A stretch of DNA of 64,000 nucleotides from Bradyrhizobium guangdongense (GCF_004114975.1 NZ_CP030052.1:310001-374000); one strand, 5' to 3'. Numbered from the stretch's first letter, positions 11,491 through 21,848 are shown. The notes: a model not told the origin generated them from the letters alone. Translations and numbers: made by a program.

Positions 11491-12931
11491 GATCCAGGTC
11501 AATGTGTTGGGCGCCGAACGTCGGCGGGATAGAGTTACTTCGAGTAGGTCTGCCCGGTCGAGGAAATCTTGCAGGCCGGGGAGAGGGTCTGCGGCATCAT
11601 GCGGCTGGGATGGCTCATAGGTTCTGTTCACATGGTGTCGGATAACGCCCTATCGATCAGGACGGCGCAAATGACTTACATGCTAGCAGGCATCGGCTGG
11701 CGGAGTTCCACATTGAGTTAGCAGCCGCAGAGCGCAGGCTGAGCGCGGACTCTGTCGCTTCTTGCATTTTGGTGAATCCCACCGCGTCCAATTGCTTATT
11801 CACTGCGTCGCACAAATGTAGATCGCGACGCTGTTCGGGATCCCGTTCCCACCCCGAAAGCGGCGCTGGCAGCCGAGCGTGCGAAGGTTTGGCGATCGGC
11901 GCTGAGCCGTTCGCTGTGGCCTACGCCCAACAGCTACCTTACGGAAGAATGTCGGAACCAAAAGAACTCGAGCCATTTTCTGCGGCCACCACAATGTCTG
12001 AAGATCCTCGGCATTCATTCAGTTCCCGAGAACTGCCGGGCGCCGGGCCGGCCTTAGCGAGGCACCTATGTTGTATGCCGCATGAGAGCTCAAGCCCGCC
12101 GAACTCCCTGGGAAGCAGCGATCATCACTGCAGGATCGATGCGCCTTTGAAGACTGCTCAGAGACGTTCGGCGGATTTTGCCGGCGCGACGATCACGATG
12201 TTCGCGCGCCGGGGACCTTCAGATTGCCGATTGCAAGACACAATCGGTGGCTTGATCGGCGCAATAGCAAAATGGCAGCTCCTGGCTCGACGAACCCACG
12301 GCTTGACATCTGTACTACTAGCGCCACTCTTTCCGCTCGCTGGCCTCCGGCCCAAAGCAGCTTTTTTAATAGACAACTGTGAGACCTTCTCACTTATGAT
12401 CAAAACGCCGATTGGCCATTCCACGCCCACGCGTCGAGCCTATCTAGCCGTCACTTGCACATGAACTTCGCCTCCAGCCGAGCTCTCAATGATTGCGCTT
12501 CAAAAGCACAAGGCCATAGCGGTCGGCCGGCTTGTCCGCAAGTCAGCGGCAACAACATCTTTGTGCAGCAGGAGACGGCCGTGATGCCAAGACATACACA
12601 ACTACCAGGAACGAAGGCGGACACCCGATGGCATCGATGACGGTGCGTCGGGACGCTGCGGAGAAACTCTCTCGCTCGTGTCCTCGGGCGTCCTGTAGCG
12701 ACCGCTGCGGCGCCGGGTACGCCAGCGTGACCCGAATCGGCGCTTACCAGTAAGCTGACAGGATCATACCCAATGAGCGCCGGTTTTCAGTTTCATGTAG
12801 CGGCCGTGCCGTGCCGTCTAGACGCCGTTCTGTTCAAGCGGGATCTGTCGACGAGCCTCGCTTGTTGGAGTGTGATGACGCGGCACGCCACGCTCCGAAT
12901 CAAAGCGGCCCGCCTCGTCCTACACTCTACA
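11491..12931. other. About 1.4 kb without a recognisable gene
   Basis: Frames of up to 231 codons are open here (for example 11769-12464 plus), but they have unusual composition, overlap longer or equal frames on the other strand and match nothing I know. The stretch is probably decayed DNA between the IS3 element and the fixR control region. Confidence 0.4.
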
Positions 12932-12947
12932 TGTCGCGTAAGCGACA
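12932..12947 (+). promoter_or_regulatory. NifA-type upstream activator site of fixR
   Basis: TGTCGCGTAAGCGACA fits TGT-N10-ACA exactly and is a perfect palindrome around GTAA. It lies about 80-95 bases before the start site predicted from the -24/-12 element at 13004. In B. japonicum a site upstream of fixR also serves the redox regulator RegR, so either protein may bind. Confidence 0.65.
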
Positions 12948-13003
12948 TCGAGCCGCGCACATCGCGACTACCGGCCAGGAGACGCGTGGCCCGGGTCCTG
13001 CAG

Positions 13004-13017
13004 GGCCACCTGCTAGC
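13004..13017 (+). promoter_or_regulatory. Candidate sigma-54 promoter of fixR
   Basis: GG at 13004-13005 and GC at 13016-13017 are ten bases apart (GGCCACCTGCTAGC). The match to TGGCAC-N5-TTGC is moderate. Spacing to the GTG start and to the activator site is right. Confidence 0.5.
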
Positions 13018-13059
13018 ATCATTAGAGTGCGCCCGCCGAGGCGCTATCAGGAGCTTCGC

Positions 13060-13890
13060 GTGACCCTCAATCTGCTGGACCGCCAAAATGTAACAGATGG
13101 CGCGCCAGCGCCCGCCGCGTGCCCATCTAGCAATAAGCGGCGCACTCAAAATGCCGAGGGGAAGACGCTCGTATTGACTGGTGCTTCCCGCGGTATAGGC
13201 CACGCGACCGGCAAATTGTTTTCGGCAGCTGGATGGCGGATCATCACGTGTTCTCGGCAGCCATTCGAGGGTAGCCGTTGTCCTTGGGAAGCAGGATTGG
13301 ACAACCATATTCAAGCCGAACTTAGCGACTCTCGAGCGTTGCAGCACGCGATCGCGGAGATCAAGGAGCGGCTCAATGGCGGCCCTCTGCATGCGCTTAT
13401 CAACAATGCGGGCATTTCCCCGAAGGCCGCTGACGGCACCCGATTAAATTCGCTGAACACTCCGGTCGACACCTGGAAGAGCGTGTTCCATGTCAATTTG
13501 CTCGCACCCATCATGTTCTCGCAGGGGCTCTTCCATCAGCTAACGCTCGCTTCTGGTGCAATCGTGAACGTCACCTCGATCGCCGGATCGAGAGTGCATC
13601 CGTATGCCGGTACTGCCTATGCGACATCAAAGGCGGCACTTTCGTGCTTGACCCGCGAGATGGCGCATGACTATGCGCCTTACGGGATTCGCGTCAATGC
13701 TATTGCACCAGGCGAGATCAAGACAGACATTCTGTCGCCGGAGACAGAAACCAATTTGATCCCAACTATCCCGATGCACCGGGTCGGAACACCGGACGAG
13801 GTCGCGAAGGTTATCTTCTTCCTTTGCTCGGAGGCTGCCAGCTATGTCACAGGTGCCGAAGTGCCTGCAAATGGAGGGCAGCATGTGTGA
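13060..13890 (+). CDS. fixR: Short-chain dehydrogenase-like FixR
   Basis: This is a short-chain dehydrogenase/reductase. The nucleotide-binding motif TGASRGIG lies at residues 40-47, NNAGIS marks the core, and YATSK near 187-191 is the catalytic Tyr-Lys pair. I start it at GTG 13060, six bases after AGGAG, giving MTLNLLDRQNV and 276 aa, close to FixR of B. japonicum. There fixR is the first gene of the fixR-nifA operon and has a redox- and NifA-controlled promoter; its biochemical role is unknown. Here no nifA follows, and the next gene is nifD at 14478. The frame stays open far upstream, so a longer protein is possible but unlikely. Confidence 0.8.
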   Translation: MTLNLLDRQNVTDGAPAPAACPSSNKRRTQNAEGKTLVLTGASRGIGHATGKLFSAAGWRIITCSRQPFEGSRCPWEAGLDNHIQAELSDSRALQHAIAEIKERLNGGPLHALINNAGISPKAADGTRLNSLNTPVDTWKSVFHVNLLAPIMFSQGLFHQLTLASGAIVNVTSIAGSRVHPYAGTAYATSKAALSCLTREMAHDYAPYGIRVNAIAPGEIKTDILSPETETNLIPTIPMHRVGTPDEVAKVIFFLCSEAASYVTGAEVPANGGQHV

Positions 13891-14250
13891 TCAGACACCA
13901 AGAAGAGTTACTCACGCGCGATCGATTAATTGGCAGCTCCCGCATGGAGCGTTGAGCGCTCGCGTTACTCCCGACTAGCAATTCCTGATTCCGCAGTTTC
14001 GATCCAACGGCCACGCCGTACGAGCCAGGATAGCGCCGTTGCTCGCACGCCGCGGCGCGACCGCGATGGCACGCCTCTCGCCTGAGAGATACCACGTTTT
14101 GGCCCACGTTCCATTCCGGCCGCAGGAACATTTTTTATGAGCTGCCACATAGACGCTAGCCCCGATGCCCAAGGGGCGGCGGCCAGAAGGTGAAATTTAT
14201 TAAGCGCGGCCTTTATAAAACAAGTCCCGCTAATATGGCTCGACGGGGCA
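13891..14250. other. Spacer between fixR and the nifD control region
   Basis: No NifA signature (GAF, AAA+ or helix-turn-helix segment) can be read in any frame after fixR, although nifA normally follows fixR in Bradyrhizobium. The sequence contains only short frames. Confidence 0.5.
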
Positions 14251-14266
14251 TGTCACATTTCGAACA
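14251..14266 (+). promoter_or_regulatory. NifA upstream activator site of nifD operon
   Basis: TGTCACATTTCGAACA fits TGT-N10-ACA exactly. It lies about 100 bases upstream of the -24/-12 element at 14368, a normal distance for activation by NifA through DNA looping. Confidence 0.8.
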
Positions 14267-14367
14267 ATGCTACGAGTAAGAACATATCAGCACGCGGCTA
14301 CGTCCACTTTGCGACAATCGGGTGCATCGACGCTGTCTGCCTCCGACCTTTTTCCTTCCTATCCGTC

Positions 14368-14381
14368 GGCACACTTGTTGC
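14368..14381 (+). promoter_or_regulatory. Sigma-54 promoter of nifDKENX
   Basis: GGCACACTTGTTGC carries GG and GC ten bases apart and matches the GGCAC-N5-TTGCA core. Transcription should start near 14393, giving a leader of about 85 bases before nifD. Confidence 0.85.
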
Positions 14382-14477
14382 AAACGCCTTCTAATGCAGC
14401 CTCGCGTTAATAGATCGCCAGAAGCGCGCGCCGCGCAAGGCGCCCGATCGTTCAAGCACCGCATCCGAGGAATTCGT

Positions 14478-15980
14478 ATGAGCATAGTCACTACCCAGAG
14501 CGCCGCGGAGATGAAGGCCCGCAACAAGCAACTGATCGATGAGGCCTTAAAAATCTACCCGGAAAAGACCGCCAAGCGCCGCGCCAAACACCTGAACGTA
14601 CACGAGGCGGGTAAGCACGATTGCGGGGTTAAGTCGAACCTGAAGTCGATCCCCGGAGTAATGACGACTCGCGGCTGTGCATACGCTGGCTCCAAGGGGG
14701 TCGTGTGGGGCCCGATCAAGGACATGATTAACATCAGCCACGGTCCGGTCGGCTGCGGCCAATATTCCTGGGCTGCACGCCGCAATTACTACATAGGCAA
14801 GACCGGAATCGACAGCTTCGTCACCATGCAGTTCACCTCCGACTTCCAGGAGAAAGACATCGTGTTTGGCGGCGACAAGAAGCTCGGTAAGGTCATTGAC
14901 GAACTTCAGGAGCTCTTTCCGCTCAACCACGGCATTACGATTCAGTCCGAGTGCCCGATCGGCCTTATCGGCGACGACATCGAGGCTGTGTCGAAGGCGA
15001 AGTCAAAGGAACACAATGGCAAGACCATTGTACCGGTTCGCTGCGAAGGGTTTCGCGGCGTCTCGCAGTCGCTTGGCCACCACATCGCCAACGATGCGCT
15101 GCGGGACTGGATCCTGGACAGAGTGTCGCCGGAAGCGACACCCGCGTTCGAGTCAACGCCCTACGATGTCACGATCATCGGCGACTACAATATCGGTGGG
15201 GACGCTTGGTCATCGCGTATCCTGCTCGAAGAGATGGGCCTGCGTGTGATTGCGCAATGGTCCGGCGACGGCAGCCTCGCCGAACTGGAAGCAACGCCCA
15301 GGGCGAAGCTCAACCTATTGCACTGCTACCGTTCGATGAACTACATCTCCCGACACATGGAGGAAAAGTTCGGCATTCCATGGTGCGAGTACAACTTCTT
15401 TGGCCCTTCCAAGATCGCCGATTCGCTGCGCAAAATTGCCAGCTTCTTCGACGAACGCATCAAGGAAGGTGCCGAGCGTGTGATCGCCAAGTACCAGCCG
15501 CTGATGGCCTCGGTAATTGAGAAGTACCGCCCCCGCCTCCAGGGCAAGACAGTGATGCTGTTCGTCGGCGGCTTGCGTCCCCGCCACGTAATCGGCGCCT
15601 ATGAGGACCTTGGTATGGAGGTCGTAGGAACGGGCTACGAATTCGGCCATCATGACGACTACCAGCGCACTGCTCAGCACTACTTAAAGGACGGCACACT
15701 GATCTATGACGACGTCACGGGCTACGAGTTTGAGCGTTTCGTCGAGACCATTCAGCCAGATCTCGTCGGCTCCGGCATAAAGGAGAAGTACGTCTTCCAG
15801 AAAATGGGCATTCCATTCCGTCAAATGCACTCCTGGGACTATTCCGGTCCTTATCACGGCTATGACGGCTTCGCGATCTTCGCTCGTGACATGGACATGG
15901 CAATAAACTCGCCCGTCTGGAAGAAACTCAAGGCACCTTGGAAGGATACTCCAGCGCCAGGCCTAATGGCCGCGGAATAA
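14478..15980 (+). CDS. nifD: Nitrogenase MoFe protein alpha chain
   Basis: NifD forms the alpha2beta2 MoFe protein with NifK, where N2 is reduced at the FeMo-cofactor in the cytoplasm. P-cluster cysteines are visible at residue 67 (TTRGCAYAG), 93 ([10 protein letters not shown]) and about 159 ([12 protein letters not shown]). The cofactor ligands are the Cys in [11 protein letters not shown] near 281 and the His in [15 protein letters not shown] near 450. The ATG at 14478 follows GAGG by a normal gap; an open extension upstream lacks a site. The length of 500 aa is normal. It is the first gene of nifDKENX and is driven by the sigma-54/NifA promoter upstream. Confidence 0.98.
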   Translation: MSIVTTQSAAEMKARNKQLIDEALKIYPEKTAKRRAKHLNVHEAGKHDCGVKSNLKSIPGVMTTRGCAYAGSKGVVWGPIKDMINISHGPVGCGQYSWAARRNYYIGKTGIDSFVTMQFTSDFQEKDIVFGGDKKLGKVIDELQELFPLNHGITIQSECPIGLIGDDIEAVSKAKSKEHNGKTIVPVRCEGFRGVSQSLGHHIANDALRDWILDRVSPEATPAFESTPYDVTIIGDYNIGGDAWSSRILLEEMGLRVIAQWSGDGSLAELEATPRAKLNLLHCYRSMNYISRHMEEKFGIPWCEYNFFGPSKIADSLRKIASFFDERIKEGAERVIAKYQPLMASVIEKYRPRLQGKTVMLFVGGLRPRHVIGAYEDLGMEVVGTGYEFGHHDDYQRTAQHYLKDGTLIYDDVTGYEFERFVETIQPDLVGSGIKEKYVFQKMGIPFRQMHSWDYSGPYHGYDGFAIFARDMDMAINSPVWKKLKAPWKDTPAPGLMAAE

Positions 15981-16065
15981 AGGAATGCACAGATCTGGCT
16001 CCGCCTATGCGAGAAGGCGGGCCAACCTAGTCGATAAACCAATCGCCGAAAAGGAGAGTGCCGCG

Positions 16066-17610
16066 TTGACACAGAATGCCGAACACGTCCTCGATCACTT
16101 GGATCTATTCCGAGGTCCGGAATATCAGCAAATGCTCGCCAAAAAGAAGGCGCTGTTCGAGAACCCGCATGACCAAAGGGAAGTCGAGCGGATCAGCGAA
16201 TGGTCAAAGACGCGAGAATACCGCGAGAAGAACTTCGCGCGTGAAGCATTGACTGTGAACCCCGCCAAGGCCTGCCAGCCACTCGGTGCGGTGTTCGCTG
16301 CCTCCGGTTTTGAGGGCACGCTGCCCTTCGTTCACGGCTCACAGGGTTGCGTCGCATACTACCGAAGTCATCTTTCGAGACACTTTAAGGAGCCAAGCTC
16401 CTGCGTCTCTTCCTCGATGACTGAGGACGCCGGGGTGTTCGGTGGTCTAAACAACATGATTGACGGGCTCGCTAACGCTTACAACATATACAAGCCCAAG
16501 ATGATCGCGGTTTCCACCACGTGCATGGCCGAAGTGATCGGGGATGACCTGAACGCCTTCATCAAGACAGCGAAGGAGAAGGGGTCAGTCCCGGCACAAT
16601 ATGATGTTCCCTTCGCTCATACACCTGCCTTTGTCGGCAGCCACGTGACCGGGTATGACAATGCGCTGAAGAGCATCCTTGAGCACTTCTGGGATGGCAA
16701 GGCAGGCACCGCCTCCAAACTAGAGCGCAAGGTGAACGGCAAGATTAATTTCATCGGTGGGTTCGACGGGTACACGGTCGGGAACATCCGGGAAATTAAG
16801 CGCGTCTTCGAGTTGATGGGAATCGAATATACTATACTCGCCGACAACAGCGATGTCTTCGATACTCCGACCGACGGCGAGTTCCGCATGTATGATGGCG
16901 GCACCACGCTGGAGGACGCGGCTAACGCGATCCATGCCAAAGCCACGATCTCCATGCAGCAACACTGCACCGAGAAGACACTGTCCTTCGTCGAGGGGCA
17001 CGGTCATGAGGTTGCCGCCTTCAACTACCCCATCGGTGTCAGCGCGACGGACGAATTCCTAATGACTGTGTCCCGCATGACCGGCAAGCCGATCGCGAAG
17101 GCATTGGAGCGGGAGCGCGGCCGTCTCGTGGACGCCATGGCAGACTCCAGTGCGTATCTGCACGGCAAGAAGTTCGCGATCTACGGCGATCCGGATCTCT
17201 GCTACGGGCTCTCTTCATTCCTCCTGGAGCTCGGTGCAGAGCCGGCTCATGTGCTGTCTACGAATGGTGGCAAGGCTTGGGCAGAGAAAATGGAGGAACT
17301 GTTTGTTAGTTCACTGTTTGGCAAGAACTGCTCTGCATATCCCGGCAAAGATCTCTGGCACATGCGCTCCCTATTATGCACTGAGCCGGTCGATTACCTG
17401 ATTGGCAACACCTACGGGAAGTACCTCGAGCGCGATACCGGGACGCCACTGATCCGCATCGGTTTCCCTGTGTTCGATCGGCACCATCAACATCGGTATC
17501 CCGTCTGGGGTTATCAGGGCGGCATAAACGTTCTTGTCAAGATACTGGACAAGGTCCTGGACCAGATGGACAGGACTGGAGCGGACTATAGCTTTGATAT
17601 CATCCGCTGA
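16066..17610 (+). CDS. nifK: Nitrogenase MoFe protein beta chain
   Basis: NifK pairs with NifD and shares the P-cluster. Its cysteines are visible in [28 protein letters not shown] and [13 protein letters not shown] choose the TTG at 16066, preceded by AAGGAG, because the resulting start ([20 protein letters not shown]) matches the usual Bradyrhizobium N-terminus; the frame itself opens at 15985 right after nifD. The product is about 514 aa, normal for the family. The gap to nifD is 85 bases and the genes are clearly co-transcribed. Confidence 0.97.
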   Translation: MTQNAEHVLDHLDLFRGPEYQQMLAKKKALFENPHDQREVERISEWSKTREYREKNFAREALTVNPAKACQPLGAVFAASGFEGTLPFVHGSQGCVAYYRSHLSRHFKEPSSCVSSSMTEDAGVFGGLNNMIDGLANAYNIYKPKMIAVSTTCMAEVIGDDLNAFIKTAKEKGSVPAQYDVPFAHTPAFVGSHVTGYDNALKSILEHFWDGKAGTASKLERKVNGKINFIGGFDGYTVGNIREIKRVFELMGIEYTILADNSDVFDTPTDGEFRMYDGGTTLEDAANAIHAKATISMQQHCTEKTLSFVEGHGHEVAAFNYPIGVSATDEFLMTVSRMTGKPIAKALERERGRLVDAMADSSAYLHGKKFAIYGDPDLCYGLSSFLLELGAEPAHVLSTNGGKAWAEKMEELFVSSLFGKNCSAYPGKDLWHMRSLLCTEPVDYLIGNTYGKYLERDTGTPLIRIGFPVFDRHHQHRYPVWGYQGGINVLVKILDKVLDQMDRTGADYSFDIIR

Positions 17611-17727
17611 CGTAAATGATTTGGTCTAGCGCCGGCCAGAGCAGGGTCGACGGCCGGTGTCTAGCCAGAAAGATCCACGTCGCGGCACAAGGCTCGCGCG
17701 GCGGGTCGAAGAAAATAGGAGATACGT

Positions 17728-19290
17728 ATGAGCGTCGACACGTCCGCCATCGAGGACGTCTTCAACGAGCCGGGTTGTGGCAGAAACGACAACAAGACGG
17801 CGGCCGAACGTACTATGGGGTGCACTAGGCAGTTGAAGCCAGGAGAGGCGGGCGGCGGATGCGCATTCGACGGCGCCAAAATCGCGCTACAGCCGTTCAC
17901 CGACGTTGCGCATCTGGTCCACGGCCCAATCGCCTGCGAGGGCAATTCCTGGGACAACCGAGGCAGCGCCTCCTCAGGCTCCGATCTCTGGCGCCGAAGC
18001 TTCACGACCGACATGAACGAAACCGATGTAATCTTTGGCGGCGAAAAGCGCCTTTATCAAGCGATCGGGGAGGTGATCGGCAAGTTCGATCCGCCGGCTG
18101 TCTTTGTTTACCAAACCTGCGTGCCAGCCGCGATTGGCGACGACATCAAGGCCGTGTGCAAGGCTGCCGTGGCCAAGTTCGGTAAGCCTATCATTCCTGT
18201 AAATTCGCCGGGGTTCGTCGGGTCCAAGAACCTCGGAAACAAGCTTGCCGGCGAGGCGCTGCTTGAGCATGTGATCGGCACTGAGGAACCGGACTATACC
18301 ACTCCCTACGACATCAATATCATCGGCGAATACAACTTGTCCGGCGAGTTCTGGCAGATCAAACCGCTGCTCGATGAACTTGGCATCCGCATCCTTTCTT
18401 GTATCTCCGGCGATGGGAAATATCACGAGCTGGCCTGTTCGCATCGCGCAAAGGCTGCGATGCTAGTGTGTTCCAAGGCGATGATAAACGTCGCCCGTAA
18501 GATGGAGGAACGCTACGGCATTCCCTACTTCGAGGGCTCGTTCTACGGCGTGCAGGATTCCAGCAACTCCTTGCGGACGATCGCGCGCATGCTGATCGAG
18601 CGCGGCGCGCCGCTGGAGCTTGGAGGGCGTACCGAGGCTGTCATCATGCGTGAGGAAGCAAGGGTACGCGCGGCGATCGAGCGCTTCAAACCACGATTCA
18701 AGGGTAAGAAGGTTCTGTTGATCACCGGCGGTGTTAAGTCGTGGTCGGTGGTCGCGGCGCTGCAGGAGGCCGGTCTAGAGATCGCCGGCACCTCCGTGAA
18801 GAAGTCCACCAAAGAGGACAAAGACCGCATCAAGGAGCTGATGGGCCGGCACGCCCTTATGATCGAGGAAGCGGCGCCGCGCGACATCTACAAAATGTTG
18901 ATGAACTCCCGGGCTGATATGATGCTCTCCGGCGGCAAGTCGCAGTTCGTCGCGCTGAAGGCGATGATACCTTGGCTTGACATCAACCAGGAGCGTTCTC
19001 AGGCGTACATGGGGTATATTGGCATGGTCAAGCTGATGGAGGAGATTGATAAGGCGCTCTACAATCCAATATGGACCCAACTACGCCGTCCCGCGCCTTG
19101 GGACGAAGCGGAGGTCAATCGGCAGACCAACATCCCGCACACGGATTCGCACGCCGCAGAGAATTCCACCGCCGTGCGAGGTCATTCCAGCGCCGCCGGA
19201 TTCAAGGAACGCGCCAATGCCTCGGGCAGGTGGGTCGTTGGGCACATTTCCGCTGCGCAGGCAACATGCGCCGTCCAGGCGTCGGAATAG
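17728..19290 (+). CDS. nifE: FeMo-cofactor scaffold protein NifE
   Basis: NifE and NifN form the complex on which the FeMo-cofactor precursor from NifB is matured before transfer to NifDK. The protein resembles NifD: GGGCAFDGAKIAL, HGPIACEGNSWDNRG and VYQTCVPAAIGDDIKAV hold the conserved cysteines. The ATG at 17728 follows AGGAG. The last 50 or so residues (after PAPWDEAEVNRQ) are low in conservation and rich in Ala, Ser and His, which makes the protein 520 aa; such tails vary among rhizobia. It is followed 11 bases later by nifN. Confidence 0.96.
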   Translation: MSVDTSAIEDVFNEPGCGRNDNKTAAERTMGCTRQLKPGEAGGGCAFDGAKIALQPFTDVAHLVHGPIACEGNSWDNRGSASSGSDLWRRSFTTDMNETDVIFGGEKRLYQAIGEVIGKFDPPAVFVYQTCVPAAIGDDIKAVCKAAVAKFGKPIIPVNSPGFVGSKNLGNKLAGEALLEHVIGTEEPDYTTPYDINIIGEYNLSGEFWQIKPLLDELGIRILSCISGDGKYHELACSHRAKAAMLVCSKAMINVARKMEERYGIPYFEGSFYGVQDSSNSLRTIARMLIERGAPLELGGRTEAVIMREEARVRAAIERFKPRFKGKKVLLITGGVKSWSVVAALQEAGLEIAGTSVKKSTKEDKDRIKELMGRHALMIEEAAPRDIYKMLMNSRADMMLSGGKSQFVALKAMIPWLDINQERSQAYMGYIGMVKLMEEIDKALYNPIWTQLRRPAPWDEAEVNRQTNIPHTDSHAAENSTAVRGHSSAAGFKERANASGRWVVGHISAAQATCAVQASE

Positions 19291-19301
19291 GGCGTCTGCC
19301 A

Positions 19302-20684
19302 ATGGCCATCGTCTCCACCTCCGAGAAATCCTGCACGGTCAATCCGCTCAAGATGAGCCAGCCGATCGGCGGCTCTTTCGCCTTTATGGGCCTTCGCGGC
19401 GCGATGCCGCTGCTACACGGCTCCCAGGGCTGCACCTCGTTCGGCCTGACCCTGTTCGTGCGGCACTTCAGGGAGGCAGTGCCGATGCAGACCACCGCAA
19501 TGAGTGAAGTCGAGGCCGTGTTCGGCGGTCAGGAAAATGTCGAACAGGCGATACTTAACATCTACAATGGTGCGAAACCGGAAATCATCGGGATCAATTC
19601 GACCGGCCTGACCGAGATAAAGGGAGAGGACGTCGAACGATTCATTTACCTGATTCAGCAAAAGCACCCACAGCTCGAAAGGCTTCCGCTGGTTTACGTC
19701 TCGACCCCGGATTTCAAGGGCGCGTTCCAGGACGGCTGGGACAAGACGGTCGCACGAATGGTGGAAGTCCTGGTCCATCCCGTCGAGACGGGTCGGGCGC
19801 GGGATCCCGCTCGCATCAATGTTCTGCCGGGCTGCCACCTCACGCCAGGCGATCTCAATGAGCTGCGGACGATCCTGGAGGATTTCGGACTGAAACCATC
19901 CTTCCTGCCGGACCTGGCCGGTTCGCTCGACGGTCAAATTCCCGATGAGTTCACGCCCACCACGATCGGCGGCATCGGGGTCGACGAGATTGCGACAATG
20001 GGGCAGGCGGCATGGACGATCGCGATCGGCGCGCAGATGCAACGTGCGGCGGAGGCCATGTATGCGAAAACAGGCGTACGATTTCGCTTGTTCGAACGCC
20101 TCTGCGGCCTCGTTCCCAACGACGAGTTCATCGCGTTTCTGAGCAAGATCAGTGACCGGCCAGTTCCGCTAAAGTACCGCCGGCAGCGCGGCCAACTCGC
20201 GGATGCTATGTTGGATGCGCATTTCTACATCGGGGGCCGTAAGCTGGCGATCGGCGCCGAGCCGGACTTGCTCTTCGATCTCTCCAGCATGCTGTACGAC
20301 ATGGGTGCCAATATCGCAGTCGCCGTGACCACAACAGCCTCCCCCGTGTTGCAGCGTATCAGGACGGAGGAGGTCCTGATCGGAGATCTCGAAGATCTCG
20401 AGGAACTTGCCAAGACCCACGGCTGCAATCTCCTCATCACCCATTCGCACGGCCGCCAGGCGGCCTCGCGCCTTAACATCCCGTTTTTTCGCGCTGGCTT
20501 CCCGATGTTCGATCGTCTTGGCGCCGGCCACCAGCTCTCAGTCGGCTACCGCGGCACGCGCGATCTCATCTTCGGCCTCGCCAATCTTGTCATTGCCGAT
20601 CGCGAGGCGAAGCACCAGCCGACGCCCGATACTTGGCGAAGCGTTGACCGCGACTTCAAGACCGTCCCGTCCTACCCGCAATAA
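19302..20684 (+). CDS. nifN: FeMo-cofactor scaffold protein NifN
   Basis: NifN is the NifK-like partner of NifE. The start of the mature reading, CTVNPLKMSQPIGGSFAFMG, carries the first conserved cysteine, followed by LLHGSQGCTSFGLTLFVRHF. The frame is open well upstream inside nifE, but the ATG at 19302 lies just after the nifE stop and gives 460 aa, the usual size. The C-terminal part keeps the MFDRLGAGHQLSVGYRG segment shared with NifK. It stands between nifE and nifX in the operon. Confidence 0.96.
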   Translation: MAIVSTSEKSCTVNPLKMSQPIGGSFAFMGLRGAMPLLHGSQGCTSFGLTLFVRHFREAVPMQTTAMSEVEAVFGGQENVEQAILNIYNGAKPEIIGINSTGLTEIKGEDVERFIYLIQQKHPQLERLPLVYVSTPDFKGAFQDGWDKTVARMVEVLVHPVETGRARDPARINVLPGCHLTPGDLNELRTILEDFGLKPSFLPDLAGSLDGQIPDEFTPTTIGGIGVDEIATMGQAAWTIAIGAQMQRAAEAMYAKTGVRFRLFERLCGLVPNDEFIAFLSKISDRPVPLKYRRQRGQLADAMLDAHFYIGGRKLAIGAEPDLLFDLSSMLYDMGANIAVAVTTTASPVLQRIRTEEVLIGDLEDLEELAKTHGCNLLITHSHGRQAASRLNIPFFRAGFPMFDRLGAGHQLSVGYRGTRDLIFGLANLVIADREAKHQPTPDTWRSVDRDFKTVPSYPQ

Positions 20685-20704
20685 CCCAATAAGGAGAATA
20701 GATC

Positions 20705-21115
20705 TTGAAAGTCGCTTTTGCCACCCAGGATCTGAAGTGCGTGGATGCGCATTTCGGTTGGGCCAAGAACATCGCTATCTACGACGTCACTCCGGACGCT
20801 CACCGCATCCTTCAGGTCATCGAGTTCGGTGACGATCTCACGGAAGATGGCCGCAAGGATAAGCTGACGCGGAAAATCGACGCCATCAAGGACTGCACGA
20901 TCCTTTATGTCGCTGCGATCGGCGGCTCGGCCGCGGCACGCGTCGTTGCCAACAAAATCCATCCGTTAACGGTGATCAAGCGCGAGGCGATCGAGACCCT
21001 CTGCATCAAGCTCGAAGATGCGCTGAAGGGCTCCCCACCACCCTGGTTGCGCAAGGCGCTCGGAGGTACGAGCAAAGCCCCCCTCCATTTTGACGACTGC
21101 AGGACGCTTCCATGA
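20705..21115 (+). CDS. nifX: FeMo-cofactor carrier protein NifX
   Basis: NifX binds NifB-cofactor and passes it to NifEN. The sequence (MKVAFATQDLKCVDAHFGWA at the N-terminus) belongs to the dinitrogenase iron-molybdenum cofactor-binding family also found at the end of NifB. Translation starts at TTG 20705, nine bases after AAGGAG. The length of 136 aa is slightly short, because the usual acidic C-terminus is replaced by FDDCRTLP just where the next, decayed gene begins (its ATG overlaps at 21113). Confidence 0.93.
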   Translation: MKVAFATQDLKCVDAHFGWAKNIAIYDVTPDAHRILQVIEFGDDLTEDGRKDKLTRKIDAIKDCTILYVAAIGGSAAARVVANKIHPLTVIKREAIETLCIKLEDALKGSPPPWLRKALGGTSKAPLHFDDCRTLP

Positions 21116-21365
21116 CAGACGCTGCTTAACCCGCTTTCTCCCGCACTGCGACTCGAGTCGGCCGCGCTCGCAATCGAGAAAGCGACTGGCGTCATGATCT
21201 TGACGATACTTAGAGATGCACCTCGAAGAATTTGAGCGCATGGACCTGCTCGGCGGCCGGTTCATCGTCATCAACAAACAACCGCGCGACGTGAACCGCT
21301 TAGACTTCGACGATTTCGGCACGCTCGCAGCCACGGTTAATATGTCTGTCGGCCGAGCGGCGTAG
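21113..21365 (+). pseudogene. Remnant of NifX-associated DUF269 gene
   Basis: An ATG at 21113 overlaps the nifX end and reads MTDAA before a stop, as at the start of the DUF269 protein that normally follows nifX. Near 21220-21320 another frame reads MDLLGGRFIVINKQPRDVNR and continues LDFDDFGTL, which matches the C-terminal end of that family. The 250-base stretch is far shorter than the normal gene of about 480 bases and has stops, so most of it has been deleted. Molecular function of the family is unknown, but it is associated with Mo-nitrogenase. Confidence 0.7.
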
Positions 21366-21500
21366 GCCAATCGGACCTGCACGATCTATCGACGGCGCTT
21401 ACGCCGAACTTGGCCTCGATCCTGAGCGTCGCGCAGAAGGCTCATGATGCCTTCACCAAGCTTGATCGCAAGCGCAAACAGAAGAGACAGAAAACAGCGC
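21366..21500 (+). pseudogene. Remnant of DUF683 nif gene
   Basis: The reading DLHDLSTALTPNLASILSVA, continuing QKAHDAFTKLDRKRKQK, matches the small DUF683 family that sits between the DUF269 gene and the ferredoxin gene in nif clusters. Only the C-terminal half is visible. No good start exists, apart from a TTG without a ribosome-binding site, and the frame runs on past the expected end. I regard it as broken. Confidence 0.6.
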
Positions 21501-21515
21501 AAAATGATCGCAATC

Positions 21516-21848
21516 ATGTCCTACGTAACCCGCGACGGACGCGCCTGGATACCGGACTATCTGGTATCAATCGATACCCAGAAGTGCATCGGCTGCGGCC
21601 GCTGCTATAAGGTTTGCGGCCGGCAAGTCATGACGCTGAAGGGCATCAACGAGGATGGCGAGGTCATCGGCCTCGATGATGATGATGGTGACTTAGAGAG
21701 GAAGGCCATGGTGATGCAAGACGCCGGTGCATGCATCGGCTGCGGCGCCTGTTCGCGGATCTGTCCTGCGAACTGCCAGACTCACACCCGGCCGCTTGAA
21801 CTCGGGCCGGAGTGGACGAACCCGCAAGTCGATCCGCCGCCGTTTTAG
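21516..21848 (+). CDS. fdxB: Nif-specific ferredoxin III (4Fe-4S)
   Basis: This is a two-cluster ferredoxin encoded in many nif operons after nifX. Cluster motifs CIGCGRCYKVCG and CIGCGACSRICPANC are complete, separated by a long loop (INEDGEVIGLDDDDGDLERK) typical of this type. The start MSYVTRDGRAWIPDYLVSID at ATG 21516 agrees with the family; an ATG four codons earlier is also possible. It probably donates electrons during cofactor assembly or to NifH. The product is 110 aa and intact, although the two genes before it have decayed. Confidence 0.93.
   Translation: MSYVTRDGRAWIPDYLVSIDTQKCIGCGRCYKVCGRQVMTLKGINEDGEVIGLDDDDGDLERKAMVMQDAGACIGCGACSRICPANCQTHTRPLELGPEWTNPQVDPPPF

Noticed and set aside
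11769..12464. Plus-strand frame of 231 codons
   Set aside because: Composition is Ser/Arg/Pro-rich without structure, there is no start signal, and overlapping minus frames are equally open.
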